64,000 bases of DNA, taken from the NCBI GenBank assembly GCA_030267565.1, contig BRXU01000012.1, forward strand, positions 866,501 to 930,500, in the 5' to 3' direction. A model generated the notes under the pieces. The model did not search any database, was not told the origin of the DNA, and was given only the letters and a program-made list of their open reading frames with translations. The position numbers and the translations under genes were made by a program. This document shows positions 34,001-46,700 of this stretch, in pieces. Source of the stretch: Pleodorina starrii. Taxonomy: Eukaryota; Chlorophyta; Chlorophyceae; Chlamydomonadales; Volvocaceae. Each line of letters begins with the position of its first letter. The stretch's first letter is position 1.

Positions 34001-36134
34001 ATGCTATGTAGGCATGTATTAGTTGCCGATCCGTACGCAGCATGTGAAGAAGCGCTTGGGGTTTTCCAGTACACGCTTGGGGCAGTACCCGGGGCACCGC
34101 ACCTTACTGCCAGCCGGGGACCCCCTGCTGACTGGCGCACCCGGGTGTCGTGACTGCCGCCGCGGCCCCCTGAGCTCCACTCCACCACCGATGCCTCGCT
34201 GCCTGGATGTGCACCGTCGGATTTGCACCGCCATCCTTGAAACGTGGGGCTGCGAACACCATTATGATGGTTTTGTTGTTGACTACCTTTTGACTGTGCG
34301 CACGTCAATCCGCTAGCCAAGTTGTGTGTATAACTATATACCCACACATGTGCCCCACACGGCCGGCCCCCGCCGCCCGCTTCTTTCTTTCTTCCTTTCC
34401 ATTTTCTCGCGGTCGTCCAGGGACGTCCCGAGCTGGTCGCTGCGCTGCGGCAATCGGCCTGCGCGGTGCTGCCGCTGGAGTCAATCCTGCCCGCGGCAGC
34501 CACGGAGGCAGAGCAGGGCGGAGCGGGCGAGGGAGCGGCGGGAACCCTGGTCGGCGCGGACGTGCGGCGCTTTCCCAAAGCTGGTGCGTTGCTTCGTTTC
34601 GTGTTTGCGTTCAGCCCCTGGAATCCCCCTGCACCCCTGGGCGCGGTGTGAACAGCACCCAGGTCTTCACTTACGCGCGCGCGCACGCACTCACATGCAC
34701 GCACGTCCTGTCCTTGCTTGAGGGTCCTCTCCAGGTGGTGATACCTGTGGTGATACTTGGTACTGGCTGCTTGCACGCGCGCACTAGAGTGCACCTGCCT
34801 GCCTACCTACCTGCCTACCTGCCTACCTACCTACCTACCTACCTACCTACCTACCTACATACCTACATACCTACCTCCTTATGTCCGCCCACCCTCCAAG
34901 CCCCGCAGTCCCACCCCAACTCGTCCGCCTTGCCCTCAAGAGTACCTCCACCCCAAACCGCCGAACTCACCACCACCACGCACACATCACACTCGCACTC
35001 GCACCCCTCCCCCTCCCCGCCTCCCACTTCTCCTTGCCCCCTGCCGGGTCCCTCGGTTCCAGCTGCTTACCGCTTCGCTCCGCTCCTTTCGCCCCTTCGC
35101 TGCGGTACCTTTTTTCATTCCCCTTCCGCCGCTACTTTTTTATGCCCTTTTCTCCGATCCTCGTCCCTTCGTCCGCAGGCCGGTGGAGCTCCCACTGGTC
35201 CACCCTGGTGCAGCAGGAGCCCCGGCTGACAGACCCACGCCGGCTGTGGGCCCACATGTACCGGGGCCGGGGCCACGACCCGCTCTACCGCCCCATAGCT
35301 TCCAACGAGGTGGCTTGCCTGGTTCGGCCGCTGGTTCTCGCATCGAACTGCATCAACGCGGCGCTGGGGCTGGACGCGCCCTACCGGCCGGGGGAGGAGC
35401 AGGACGACCCGCCAGAGCATCTGGGCCAGCAGGCGCTGCTGTGGGCGCGGAAGCGGGGCTACAGGTGGGCGGAGGAGCTGCGGGTCTCCCCCACGCGTCG
35501 GGCGCAGGAGGCGTCCTCAGTGCGCTCCCAAACGTGCGCGGCACGCTCTGCCCCAAAACCCTGCGTGTCACAAGACATACCACCTGCGTGTCTGATGATA
35601 TCAAACGTCCCGTCCCTCGGTACCTGCGGATCGCCTCCCTCCCCTTCCCCCTCTCGCAGGGTCAACTTGAGGATCTTTGCCGAGGTTCAGACGCTTGCCT
35701 GGATCCTGGTGCTGACGCTGCTGCTGTACACCGCCTCGCGCGTGTTCGGCTCCGGCGGCCTGTTCGGCGGCGGAGACGGCGGCGTCTCGGAGGCGGCGGG
35801 CGGAGCCGTGCCCGGCGGAGGCAACGTCCGCGGCGACGGCGCCATGCGTGGCTTTGTGCCTGCCGGCGGAGGTTACTCTGGGGGCGGCGCTCACGACAGC
35901 TTGTACGGCAGGGGCAGCTACGAGACGTACTATCAGCATGAGACCGACTTGACGGGTCACAACGTCTACGTCTCGAGTGGCGGCGGGAGCGGCGCGTCCG
36001 TCCACAAGGCACATGTCGCGTACCAGCACACGTACGGTCTGCAGGACAGAGAGGCGGATTTGGCGGGCCGTACGGATCCAGGGCTTGAGGACGCCCCGGA
36101 GGTCGTGGACGGCGGGTACAGGTTCAGGTCCTAG
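28013..36134 (+). CDS. SMPD4: SMPD4-like protein (neutral sphingomyelinase 3 family), C-terminal membrane anchor
   Basis: In animals SMPD4 is an ER and nuclear-envelope protein, reported as a sphingomyelinase and linked to nuclear pores. Fifteen exons: 28013-28143, 28214-28316, 28384-28432, 28819-28940, 29330-29428, 29905-29984, 30333-30462, 30885-31396, 31575-31997, 32301-32700, 33100-33393, 33696-33839, 34421-34583, 35179-35464, 35660-36134 (TAG). They total 1136 residues in consistent phase. Family blocks in order: LNLFEYFMFW, HPYYCLLKTYLEYFLPRSGS, LVEFWLTDLAEPLP, ELVEGLVALVRYVHVI, QWPAGSP through LISLWLSVLAPW, RGHVLAHLPFYLVLLPQF, and DPLYRPIASNEVACLVRPLV. Near the C terminus a hydrophobic helix (TLAWILVLTLLLYTAS) follows NLRIFAEVQ, the expected tail anchor. 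Long Ala/Gly/Ser insertions are alga-type. Exon 4 uses a weak GAG acceptor, and the intron after 30462 starts with GC. Confidence 0.85.
29763..29860. repeat. (TCCTG)n pentanucleotide microsatellite in an SMPD4 intron
   Basis: About 20 TCCTG units with TCTTG and TCTCC variants, ending 44 bases before the acceptor of the exon at 29905. It gives a long pyrimidine-rich run on the sense strand. Confidence 0.93.
34795..34875. repeat. (CTAC)n tetranucleotide microsatellite in an SMPD4 intron
   Basis: Runs of CTAC with CTGC and ATAC variants lie in the intron between the exons ending at 34583 and starting at 35179. Confidence 0.9.
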
Positions 36135-37125
36135 GTATTCCTCGCCAGCTTTGCAGGCGGCGCGGAGGATTAAGGCAGGGGTGAGTAGGATCGGGGCTGT
36201 GTCGACCAGTGTGTTCTGCAGAGGTAGGAGTTCTGCAAACGGCGAGATGACGTTCAGGCTGCAGGACCTGGTGGCTGCGGCCAACAGCGCATGTGTGGCC
36301 AACCCAGAGCAGGTTTTTCGGTGTAGAGTGAAGGGCTGCTTGGAGGGATGGGACCCGCGACGTGCTGGAGGCAGGAGGACTGCAACGATGGAGGCGATGC
36401 ACGGCTCCCAGACGCTGCATGCTCGGGGAAAGTGAGTCAGAGAGGACTGCGGGCCGGGACCGTTCTTTTGCGTCGAATGTGGTACTGCCTCGCTAAGTGT
36501 ACCCGAAATGATCCTATGGAAGTTTGATTGCCGAAGCTACAAAGGCTAGACTCGTTTGGGCGTGTTGGGAGCTGGGGTTTCCGAGGTCGCCAGTCACACG
36601 AGCCTTATTCTGTGACCGTCTTGCGCTGCCGGGCCCCGACATGGAGCCTTTTGCTCAGGGGATCATGTCAATCTGGGCAACCAGCGTCGCCGGGCAACGT
36701 TAGTTGAGACCGATGGCCTGGCAGTTGGCGCGTAGCGCTGCAAGTGGACCACAGATCGTCAGAAGCCATCGTGCAGTCCGACCTCAATAAACACGCAAAC
36801 TGCATATTTGCGCTTAGGATGAGCAGCCCCCCCTTTACGGCCATATTTCAATTTCATTCCACGAGCCCCGTTGCAGAGCCCCGTTCCTGGAGGGTGCTCG
36901 GAAGGGTCGTTTTCGTCAATCCCCGGTCAGGGTCGGGTCATCAATCCTCTGCCTGTGCTCGGTCCATGATGGCTGATTTCGTCTGTCCAACGTGCGCTTC
37001 CTTCAACCCTGGTACCTCGTTGTGTCAATCGTATCGTCCACCGACGTCAATCCTGCTGAGGTTCGGCCCCATCAATCCCTGTGACCGCTCCGTCAATCCC
37101 AGTTGGGTGTAAACGGCGTGCTACC
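36135..37125 (+). other. SMPD4-like gene 3' UTR with TGTAA poly(A) motif
   Basis: No coding exon seen. TGTAA at 37109-37113 is a good candidate poly(A) signal and would give a 3' UTR of just under 1 kb. From about 36920 to 37100 the motif GTCAATCC or ATCAATCC recurs several times. Confidence 0.5.
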
Positions 37126-37134
37126 CTGTCAGGG

Positions 37135-37355
37135 GGCCGCCCTAGCAGCAAAGCAGATGCCTAGCAGCCCTAGCAAGTGCCTAGCAGTTACTCATGCGCA
37201 GGTGCATACAAGCCTAGCAGGCAGCTGACAGCCTAGCAAAGCTACTGCTATCACCCTGCTACCCCTATCAGATACCAATTCCCTACACAGATGGGGTAGT
37301 AGTCCTAGCAGGTCCCCAGCAGCACGTGCCTAGCAGGCGGCTGATACCGGCACCG
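37135..37355. repeat. Dispersed CCTAGCAG repeat cluster between convergent genes
   Basis: The octamer CCTAGCAG or its variants (CCTAGCAA, CCCAGCAG) occurs about nine times in roughly 200 bp with irregular spacing. It sits between the 3' ends of the SMPD4-like and coiled-coil genes, which face each other. There is no coding frame here or in 37356-37752. Confidence 0.7.
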
Positions 37356-37752
37356 GTAGGCTGACAGGGCCCCCCTGCCGGCTAGGCCCGTGATACCCCT
37401 ATCCGATACCCACCGCCGCTCCTCGGGGTAAGGGGCACCTGACCCAATTCGCCTGTGCGGCGCTGGGCTTCGTTGTCACAGTCACAGTCACCCACAGTCT
37501 CCCACTCCCACACCCACTCCACGCGCAAAGCCACCCTCCCTCATCAACTCAAAAGCCAATACTGAACTCCCGCCATTATATCTATCCTAGCGCCGCCACC
37601 CAACCGCCCCGCCCTCGGCGAACCAGTTGCCACCCCCCCATCCCCACCCCCCCAACCCCCAACAAAGCGCACGCACATGCCAGAACGCTGCGTTCAAGTT
37701 CTCACTGCCTTAACACGTACAGTGACCACCCTCCCCTCGCCATGACGTCATA

Positions 37753-40700
37753 TCACCCCCCTCCACCGGGCCCTATGGCCGCGGCAGCGGCGCTGGCGCT
37801 GATACTGATGCTGAGCGCCCGCGCGTGGCTGAGCTTGGGTTTCATCTTGCCCGCCGCCGCGCGCGCCCTCAGGTAGTCGGAATCTAGCTTGGCGCGTGAG
37901 AGCTTGTCGGTGAGGTCCGCTAGCTGGTTCCGGAGCTCACCCGCCTCGTGCTGGGACTCCTGCGATTGGGTGTGAGTGTGTGAGTGTGTGCCGGGAACGA
38001 ACAGGAGGACAGCCCGATTGGCACACATGTGAAAAAGAGTACTCGCAGGAACCCAAATTACTAGGAAGAAAACACGAAACAAGTACCAGAAGGGAGACAT
38101 CGGCAATGTTGTTGGGAGCGTATGCACTGGAACATGTAAGAGAGGGGGGGAGGAGCGTGAAATCGGCAAGGAACCAAGGGCAGGGGGACCGGCGGGCGCG
38201 GCGGGCGGGCGGGCGAGGCGGGCTGCCGGATGGTGCTGTCGTACAAGGCGCAAGTGACAGGGTTGTGAGCAAGCAAGGACAGAGGAGAGTACCGTAACGG
38301 AAAACATACGCCAGCGAAAGCTGAAATGATTTCGGGGTCAGCACGACGGCAGCGGCTTCCCCTAGCCCACCACCCACTACGCACAAGCCGCAACCTGTAC
38401 CTAAGCGCCCCCAGGCCCCAGACCCAGCACATCACATAACACCCCCCGCGACTTCCCATCCACACACAGTACCCAGCCGCCCCCCGCACCCGCAGCTGCC
38501 GCTGCGCCAAGCGCGCCGCGTCACGTGCCGCCTCCGCATCTCGCGCCAGACCGTCGATTGTGTTCGCCAGCGCCAGCCGCTGCTCCCTCTCCGCCGAGGC
38601 CGCAGCGTCCGTCTGCGCCGCCGCCGCCTTGCGCTGCCGCTTGAGCTCCTTGTTTGCCGCTGCCAGCTGCGCCGCCAGGTCCGCCGCCTCCGCCTGCAGT
38701 CGCTGCACCTCCTTCTCACGCTCGCGGGCATCCAGCGCCTTGAACAGCGGGCCCGAGTCGGCCTCTGGGTTTGGAAATTGGAATGGAACGAATAGGGACG
38801 AAAGGTGGGAAAAAGTGCGAAATTAGAATTACGGTAGACTGTTGCGCTGGGTTTTGTGGCAAGCAGCCCATGAAGTGATCATGATTCCAGGTAAGGCTTT
38901 CCGATCCGAACATAACCGGTTGTATCTGAGATGCGTGATCATGGGAAGTCTCAGCCACGCGATGGTTACCCGGACGTTGGTTGGGGAATGGGGATGGGTG
39001 GGTGGTTGCGCCAAACATGTACTACATATGACTACCGGTATGACGGCCCCCTTCAAGTGCCCCCGTGGTGTCCGGTGAGGAGGCGCCCCCGCCCAGCGCG
39101 ACGACGTGTGCTGTGTATAGCTCTGACCAGGCGCTGCCTAATGAACGAAGCTGATGATGTACGGCAGTAATGCTAATGGAGCATAGTGCTGATAGAAGTG
39201 CAGTACGATCGGAATCAAGCAGGGAGGTGGGTCTCTTGAGCTGCCTTGCAGGCCTCTTGCACCAGGGAAGCACCCCCCCCAAAGCCCCTTGAACCACGCT
39301 AGCTACGCCACAGCTAGCGACATACGACAGGCACGACAGGACGCGACCACTTACCGGTATTACCTGCGAAAGCACCGTAAACGAGAAGTGGGCGGCGATG
39401 GCGGCAAAAAGGAAAAGCAGCGAAAGGAGTCAAGAGGAGGAGCTTCGGGCATGGGGGGGGTGGACTGGGAAGCGTGTTGAAGCGCGGGCAGCGAGATGTT
39501 CACACACGGTTGGGTGCAGTGAGTAGGGAAAGCCACACCCCATCCAAAGACCCTCTCGCTCGCACTCATCAAATCCCTGCCGCACGCCAAGCGCTGCAGA
39601 CATTTCCTTCGCCCTTCCCAAACCCCAAGCACCTGTCAACCCCCGCAACCCAAACAGCTTATTAAGGCCAGCTCCTAACAGCTTTACCAGCTCATATACC
39701 AGCTCCTACACACAGCGCAAAGCCCTCCCCCCACCTCCTGCGGTGCTGCACATCGACGTCGTCCGCTGCCTGCCGCCCTTGCCGCCGCCTCCACCCCCCG
39801 GACCTCCCCCGCCGCCTGCCCCTATCGACGGCGCGGTCTGCAGCAGCAGCTCCAGCCCCGGGTCGTCTTCCATGAAGGGCACCCCCCGCTCCCTCAGGAG
39901 CGACTTGGCCTGGGCCAGCAGCAGACGGAGCCGCTTGACACCTTCGCCCTGACGAGCCGCCTCAGAGCGCGCGTCCCGGCACTGCGAGGGAGAGGCGGGT
40001 AAAAAGCAGCGGAGACCCGGTACTGCAGCGGAGACGGAGACGGCGTTAGCGAACGGACCCGGAACCGAGGGAGAGGCGGGGAGGGGCGGGGTACCGGTAG
40101 CTAGTGTGCTGCGTCATTGGCACTGCTGGTCGCAGCAAGCTGCAGCTGCCTCCCTGAAATAATCAAAAAGCCCACTTCTAGCCATTACCGGTACCAGATG
40201 GTTTGTGCACCCTCCCCCCCCCCTCGCTCATCCACCCCCCTCATCCACCGACCGACCTGCGCCTCCAGCCTCTCGTACCGCAGCTGCGCCTCCTCCAGCG
40301 CGCGCTCCTTGACATCCAGCTCCCTGCGTACGGCACTGGCCACCTGCTTGTGTCGAGCCGCGTCGTCCCGGGCAGAGGCCAGCGCCTCCTCCAGTCGCTC
40401 CCGCTGTACGGCGTCCTGCGCACCGCTGCGGGCCCCGTCTGCGGCCCGTAAGAGGAGGGGCAAGCGAGGAGGAGAGGGATGTGAAGAGAAGAGATGCAGG
40501 GGTTTACTAGTAGGGTTTACTACTACAGGTTACCATGCACGGCTGCCGTGAGGTAGTGGCATTTGTGGACCTCTGATACTTCGGTCGTGTTCTCAAGTAG
40601 GCGATCCAGGCTGATTTCATCTTATCTGATCTCACATCATCGCTACTCAAAAGCCATAAAGCCATAAAAAAAACATGTCTCCATGGCAAATTTACTCACG

Positions 40701-43700
40701 TAAAACCCCAGGATGGATCGAAAATCCGGAAGGGACCCCCGGGAAGGGACCCACCCACCCATCCACCGGTCATACCGTACCATCACACCCACCCACCCAC
40801 CCACCCACCTGGCCCCGTGTTGATCCCCGCCCTGGCCCGCTCCAGCTCCCGCTGCATGTTGGCTATCTGGTGCTTGGCGGAACTCAGCGCGCGGCGCATC
40901 TCCAGCATGGAAGCCTCGTAGTCCTCCTCCTGGGGCGATTACCGGTAGAGGCACGGCACGGGGCGGCACACGGAGGCATACACGTTACCATACACGGCGG
41001 GGGGCCGGCATCAGTGTACGGAAGGGGCGAGGGCCGGCCAGGCAGGAGGGCGCGGAAGGGCGGGGCGAGGGCCGGTACCCGGTAGGGTGTATGTGGGAGC
41101 ACGTGGAGATGGACGCATCGCTCGCGGGTCCAAGCGGCAGGTTAGGGGAGGGAGGGAGGGAGCTCCTTGCGGGCAGGAAACCAGGAAACCCCGCACGTAA
41201 TAAGCGGCCAGCTGCAACAGCCCGTTCCCCCTCTCCCTTTTGTCCTAACCTACCCTACCCTATCTCTTCACCTCCTACCCGCGGCGGCGGTCAACCAAAA
41301 CGCCGCCGACGCCGTTCCGGTATGTCTGATGGACGGACTGGTTCCACCACGGCCGTCAGCTTGGGAGGTTGCCTGGACTGATGTATGCTCTTCCCCTTCA
41401 TGCCCCCCGCAGCCCGCACCCTTCCGCACCCCCCCCCCCTCCCCCCCCTCCACTCCACCCACCATGGCTTCCCGCTCTCGCCCCCGCTCCACCACCTCGC
41501 CGCCCGAGGCCCTCGATTTGGTGATCTCTGCCTGCAGCGCCAGCAGCTGTGTCCGCAGCCGCAGCGACGACTCCGCGCCCACAATGGCCTGCTCCACCTT
41601 GCCGCCGTGCAGCTGCTGCGCCGCCGCTGCGGCGGGGTCCCAGCCGCTGGCGCTCGCCGCGCCGCCGCCGCCCCAGCCCTCCGCCGTCATCACCGCCGGC
41701 AGCAGCTCCTTTCGCCCCGCCAGCAGCGCATCCCGCGTCGCCACCGCCAGCGCCTCGCGCGCCGCGCTCAAGGACGCGTCGTTGGCTGGGTTGCCATGGG
41801 CTGGCGGCGGCGGTGCGCCGCTGAAGTTCTGCTGGTACTGAAAAAGGCCGCCCGCCGCGCGGGGCGGCGGTGGTGGTGGCGGCGGCGGCGGCGGCGGCGC
41901 GGCCGCCGCCGCCGCCGCGGCGGCTCCGCCGCCGCCGGTCACCGCCGCCAGCGCCTGCGCGATCTTCTGCTGGTGCGTCAGCTGCGGCGCCGCCGGCGCC
42001 GGTGGCTCCGTACCGAGTACGACCATGTTCAGTTTTCGGAGCATCGCGTGGCGGCCACTTTGCCACTTGGACAACTCCGCAAGCAGCTGAGCGTTCTCAG
42101 CGGCCAGGCGCTCGTTCATGTGCAGTACGGCGTTGTTGGCGCCCGCCGCCGCCGCAGCAGCGGCGGCGGCGGTGGCGCCACGCACCGCCACGACGGCTGC
42201 GCCCCCGCCGCCGCTGGGGGTGCCGGGTCGGGTGTTTCCGGCGGATCTGGCCCCCGGCAGGAGGCCCTTGAAATAGCCCAGACGGCCCGCGAGGATGCCT
42301 GACGTGCGAGATACCAACACACCGAACAAGCGCTCCAAACCCTGTGGCGCGTGTGTGAGTGCGTGTGCGTGTTCGAGGGGTCCAGTTAGTTTAACACTAC
42401 CGCACTAACCGCGAAGCCAAGCTCTCAAGAAGGAGCCGTGAAGGAGCCGCGAAAACACACACACACACACACACGCACGAGGCAGCAGAGCGGCAAAAGC
42501 ATTGCGGCGCCGGCGAGGCAGGCACACATGGGTGTGCTTTGATTGGAAGGGAGGCGAAGAGGGCGGGGAGGCAGGGGGCTGAGGGGCAAAGGAGAGGAGC
42601 CGCAGGGCGCACGTTCCGGAAGGGAGTGAGTGAGTGTGTGAGTCCCGCCATAAAAAGGCCACACAGCCCCCCGCCCGCCCGCTCGAGCGAACCGCCTCCC
42701 ACATGGCCCCCACATGGCCCCCACATGGCCCCCACATGAGCCCCACAGGTGAATCCCGCATACCTGTATCCCGTCCCGCATGGTCGCCTCACACGCCGCC
42801 ACCACGTCATCCATCTCCACCAGCCGCCGCGCGTAGTCCTCGCGAATGGCCGCAACCTCGGACTGCATCTTACGGATGGCGCGAGACTGCTCGTCCATCA
42901 GCGGCCCGCCGCCGCCGCCGCCGCCGCCCGAAGCGCTGCCGGCGCCGGCGCCGGCCATGGAGGAGCCGCGGTAAAGCACCGGCGGGTGCGCCACGGCCGG
43001 CGCCGCGGTGCTGGGCGCAGCGGCGGCGGCGCCGCCGCCGTCGCCGCCTGCAGCGGCGGCGGCGGCAGGTTCGGCGCCCTCGGCCGGGGTTTTGAAGCGA
43101 ACCGTGGTGCTGCCAGGGTTACCCTGTGGGAGGGCGGTCATTCTGCTGTTCTCTCATCACAGCCAATCCAATCTTCTTCAGTACTTGGTCTTCGGCTATT
43201 TCTGGACGTCCTGGCTGCCTACTAGGTGGTACTAGGTACTACAGTACTCATTTTGCGGTTTTGACTCGATAAAACAAAACGAACCCCAGTCTGTTGGACG
43301 GACCGCAAAACAGAAATGTCGAACAAACCACCACCCTCCCCACTCCCCCCACCTTTCCAACACCACCCTCACCTCCTCGCTCCTCCCCTCCCGCTGCCAC
43401 TCCGCCTCCGCACGCACTTCAGCCATCCACCGCCCGCGTTCCTGCTCCAGCTCCCCCTGCACGTGTCCCCGGGGGGGCAATGTCCCCCGGGGGGCCAATG
43501 TGTTGCGAAACGGACTAGGTGCTTGCGACAAAGTCGAACTGTGTGCTGTTGCCGTGCAGGCCAAGGGGGCGGGCATCGGGGCTGCTTTGTCGGGGAGGGA
43601 AGGGGAGGAGGGGGCTGTCCCTCCCAGACAGAACTTCGCCACGTCAGCGCGCCGAATGAAAGGCGGATACCGGTAGGACATGCGCCCTCAGGGGTCGCGC

Positions 43701-46700
43701 TTATCCCGTGCTTGGCGCGGGGCCCCATACTCCATCCCCTCACCCAATCCATCCCTGCTTTCCCCCCTTCTTCCTCGCTCCCGCGCCCATCTCCCTCCTT
43801 CACCCCCACTCCTCTACACGCACCACCCGCCCGCTCCCCCCAGCCCCCACCTCCCGCTGCGTCATTCCCCTCCCCACCATCACCCGCGCCTCCTCCCCTC
43901 CCACATCTACCTACCAACTCCTAAAACCCTAAAACCCCACAACCCCACAACCCCCACCTGCAGCCTCGCCACCGCCTCCTTCAACTCCCCCATCGCCGCC
44001 TCCCTGCGCGCCCCCGCCGCCGTCGCCTCCTCCAGATCTGCCTGCAGACCCAGCACGGCCTGGTTGCGCTTCGCGATGTCCACCTGAAGCTTGGACATTG
44101 ATTCCTGGTGCGCCAACAACAGGCAGTGCGGCGGGGGATTCACCGCAGCACGGCAGCGGTGCAGAGGCATTGTTACATGGTTGGGGATGCGTGCCCCTCT
44201 CATGAACAAAAAGCCATACGAGCCGAGGGCCCAAGGGAACAAAAACGCCTAAAAGCACGACAGTGGAAAAAACCGCCCATGCAGGAGAAGGAGATACAAG
44301 CGGCCAAAGGGGACCATTGGTAAACTACAGCAATCGCCAGAGCATCATCAGCACGGTGATAGCATGGTAAATTGGTAATAAACGAATGGAAGACCTGGCA
44401 GTGCGAGCGGCGCCCAGGAGGCGGGGAGGGGAGGTAAGTGCATGCAGACAGGTGTGCTCTGCCCTCAGGGGCAGCGACTTCGCGACAGGGCTGAAACTTC
44501 CCCCCGCCCCCAGAGTCCGATTAAATGGAGGTTCCACCCCTTGCACCCTCCACCAGCATCCTCCCCACTCCCCATACGTTCACCAACGCCTCCTCGGTTC
44601 CTACGTCGCCATATCCTTTCTGGTATATTTCTACTTAGGGTTCTGCTGAACCTCCATATCATGCAGCCTGTCAGCTTGCTCGTTCGCACCGTTCTCCATA
44701 CCCCCTCCGCACCCACCTGCAGCGCCTTTTTCTCCGCGTCCAGGTCCTGCGCCTGCTTCTTCGCCTGCGCCTTGTGCTGCGACTCCAGGGTCTCCAACGC
44801 CTCCTCGTGGGCCTTGCGCTGTTTGTCCAGGGAGGACTGCGCGGCCGCCACCGCAGCCTCAAGTTCGACGACCTAGATAGTTGGGCAGTGATGGGGAGAC
44901 GGGGTTTGGGCGGGGGGGGGGCGATAAGGTCGATCAATGGGTGAGGAGAGTGAACCGGGTGGAGGGGCAGGTGTAGGGAGGGGGGGGGGCACGCATGGCT
45001 TCCGTCGGCTCTTGAGAGAGACATGGGAGCGGCGACCTTTCGCGCGGCATGGAGAGAGCAGGGGCGAAGCAAGACAGGCCCCAAAATCCCTCCCCATCTC
45101 CTCGCCCGGGCCCCCCACCAGCAGCCACCATGGCCCACCTGCTTCGTCTTGGCCTCCAGCTTCTCCCGGGTCACCGCAAGATCCTCCTCCGCCGCCTTGG
45201 CCCGCTTCTCGGCGCCACGGCGGGCAATTTCCACTTTGTCGCGGGCGGCCTCCGCGGCTCTGAGGAAGGCGTGTTCCGGGTGGGGTGAGGGTTGAAGAGT
45301 GGAATGGGGGGTTATCCACGTATAGCCCGGAGCCCGGGGGGGGGGGGAAGAGGAGGAGGCTGCGGAATGGGAAGGGGCGTGGACCGCCTTCGCAAGTTGC
45401 GAATCAGAGGTGTTATTGAGAGGAGGAGGGGGGAAGGGAGGAGGATGGGGAGGAGGCGGGGCAGCGTGCCCGCCTGCCACGCCCTGTCTACCGTCCGTCC
45501 CACCCGACCACCACCCTCGGCGACTCCCCCCTTCCCCAGCGACACCCCAAATGCTGCCCCACTGCCCGCCCTCCCCCCCAAACGCCCCGGGGCCCGTGAA
45601 ACCCCTGTCACTGCCCCGCCCAAACCCAGCCCCGCCCCCGGTCCCCGGGCCCCGCTATCCTGACCCACTTGAAGGCCTTCATGTGCCTCCTTGCCGCCTC
45701 CATCTCCGCCGCCTCGCGCTCCGAAGCCACCGCCGCGGCCGCCATGGACTGGAGCTGAGCGGCCGCCAGCTCGCTGTCCCGCAGCTGAGCAGATAGACGG
45801 GCGACCTGATGGCGGGGCCGGTCGGAGGCAGCAGAGACGACCCCAGGAACAGAAGCAAGCATCCCTTGTTTCTTTCCACAGCGATCGGCGGCAGCAGCAG
45901 CATCAACGGCCGCGGCGATCTAAAAGACCAGGCGGTGGTAAAGCGAAACGGGGGCCATCGAGTGTGCCCCAACAGAGGCCTTCTCGCCGTTTAGCCCTTC
46001 CGACGCGGTTCCAGCCGAGCCGCTTCGGGACGCGAGCGCCGCGCAGAGCCGCCCCGGCGCCCGCTTCTGACACCCCCAGCCTCTGCCCGCCCCCGCACTC
46101 CCCAATACGGTAAAACAGACAAGACTACGAACGCGCGGACATCCCCTCAATCTCCAACCCTACCTGGCCATTTAGCTCCGCCACAGCCCTCCGCAGCTCC
46201 GAAACCTCATTGGCAGTACCGGCGGAGGGCAGCGGCTGAGGCGCCGCCGAGCCCACGGAGGGCGGAACCACCGCCGCCGGTGTGCCTCCCGGCGCCAGGG
46301 AGGGACCTGTCCCGGATGCCCCCGCCGCCGCGGCCCTAGCGACGCCCGACGGCCCCGAGTACGGCGATGGCATGCTGGATGTTCCGCCGCCGCCTCCATG
46401 CAGGGAGGCGGTGCAGGACCGCGCAGTCGTGGCTTCAGGTGTGCACCATTTTGAGAGGGACAGATAGGCGGGGTCAGGAAAAGAGGGCGTCGGGTGTGTG
46501 GGGTCCGCGACCGACAGTATGCGGCTTGGCCGTTTTGATTGGGTAATGGATGTTGGGTAATGGACATTGGCTTTCGGGGCCGCAGCGGGTCCATCAGCTG
46601 CACCAGGGGTCCTGGGGCCGACAGCGGCCTTACTCAGCGCCGACGGAGTAAAACAATAGGTATGTTTCAATGTGGCCAAAGGTGCGCAAATGTGGTCGTG

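Noticed and set aside
34757..35941. 394-codon + frame starting in the CTAC repeat
   Set aside because: It reads the microsatellite and the wrong frame of two SMPD4 exons. The adjacent frame carries the conserved blocks.
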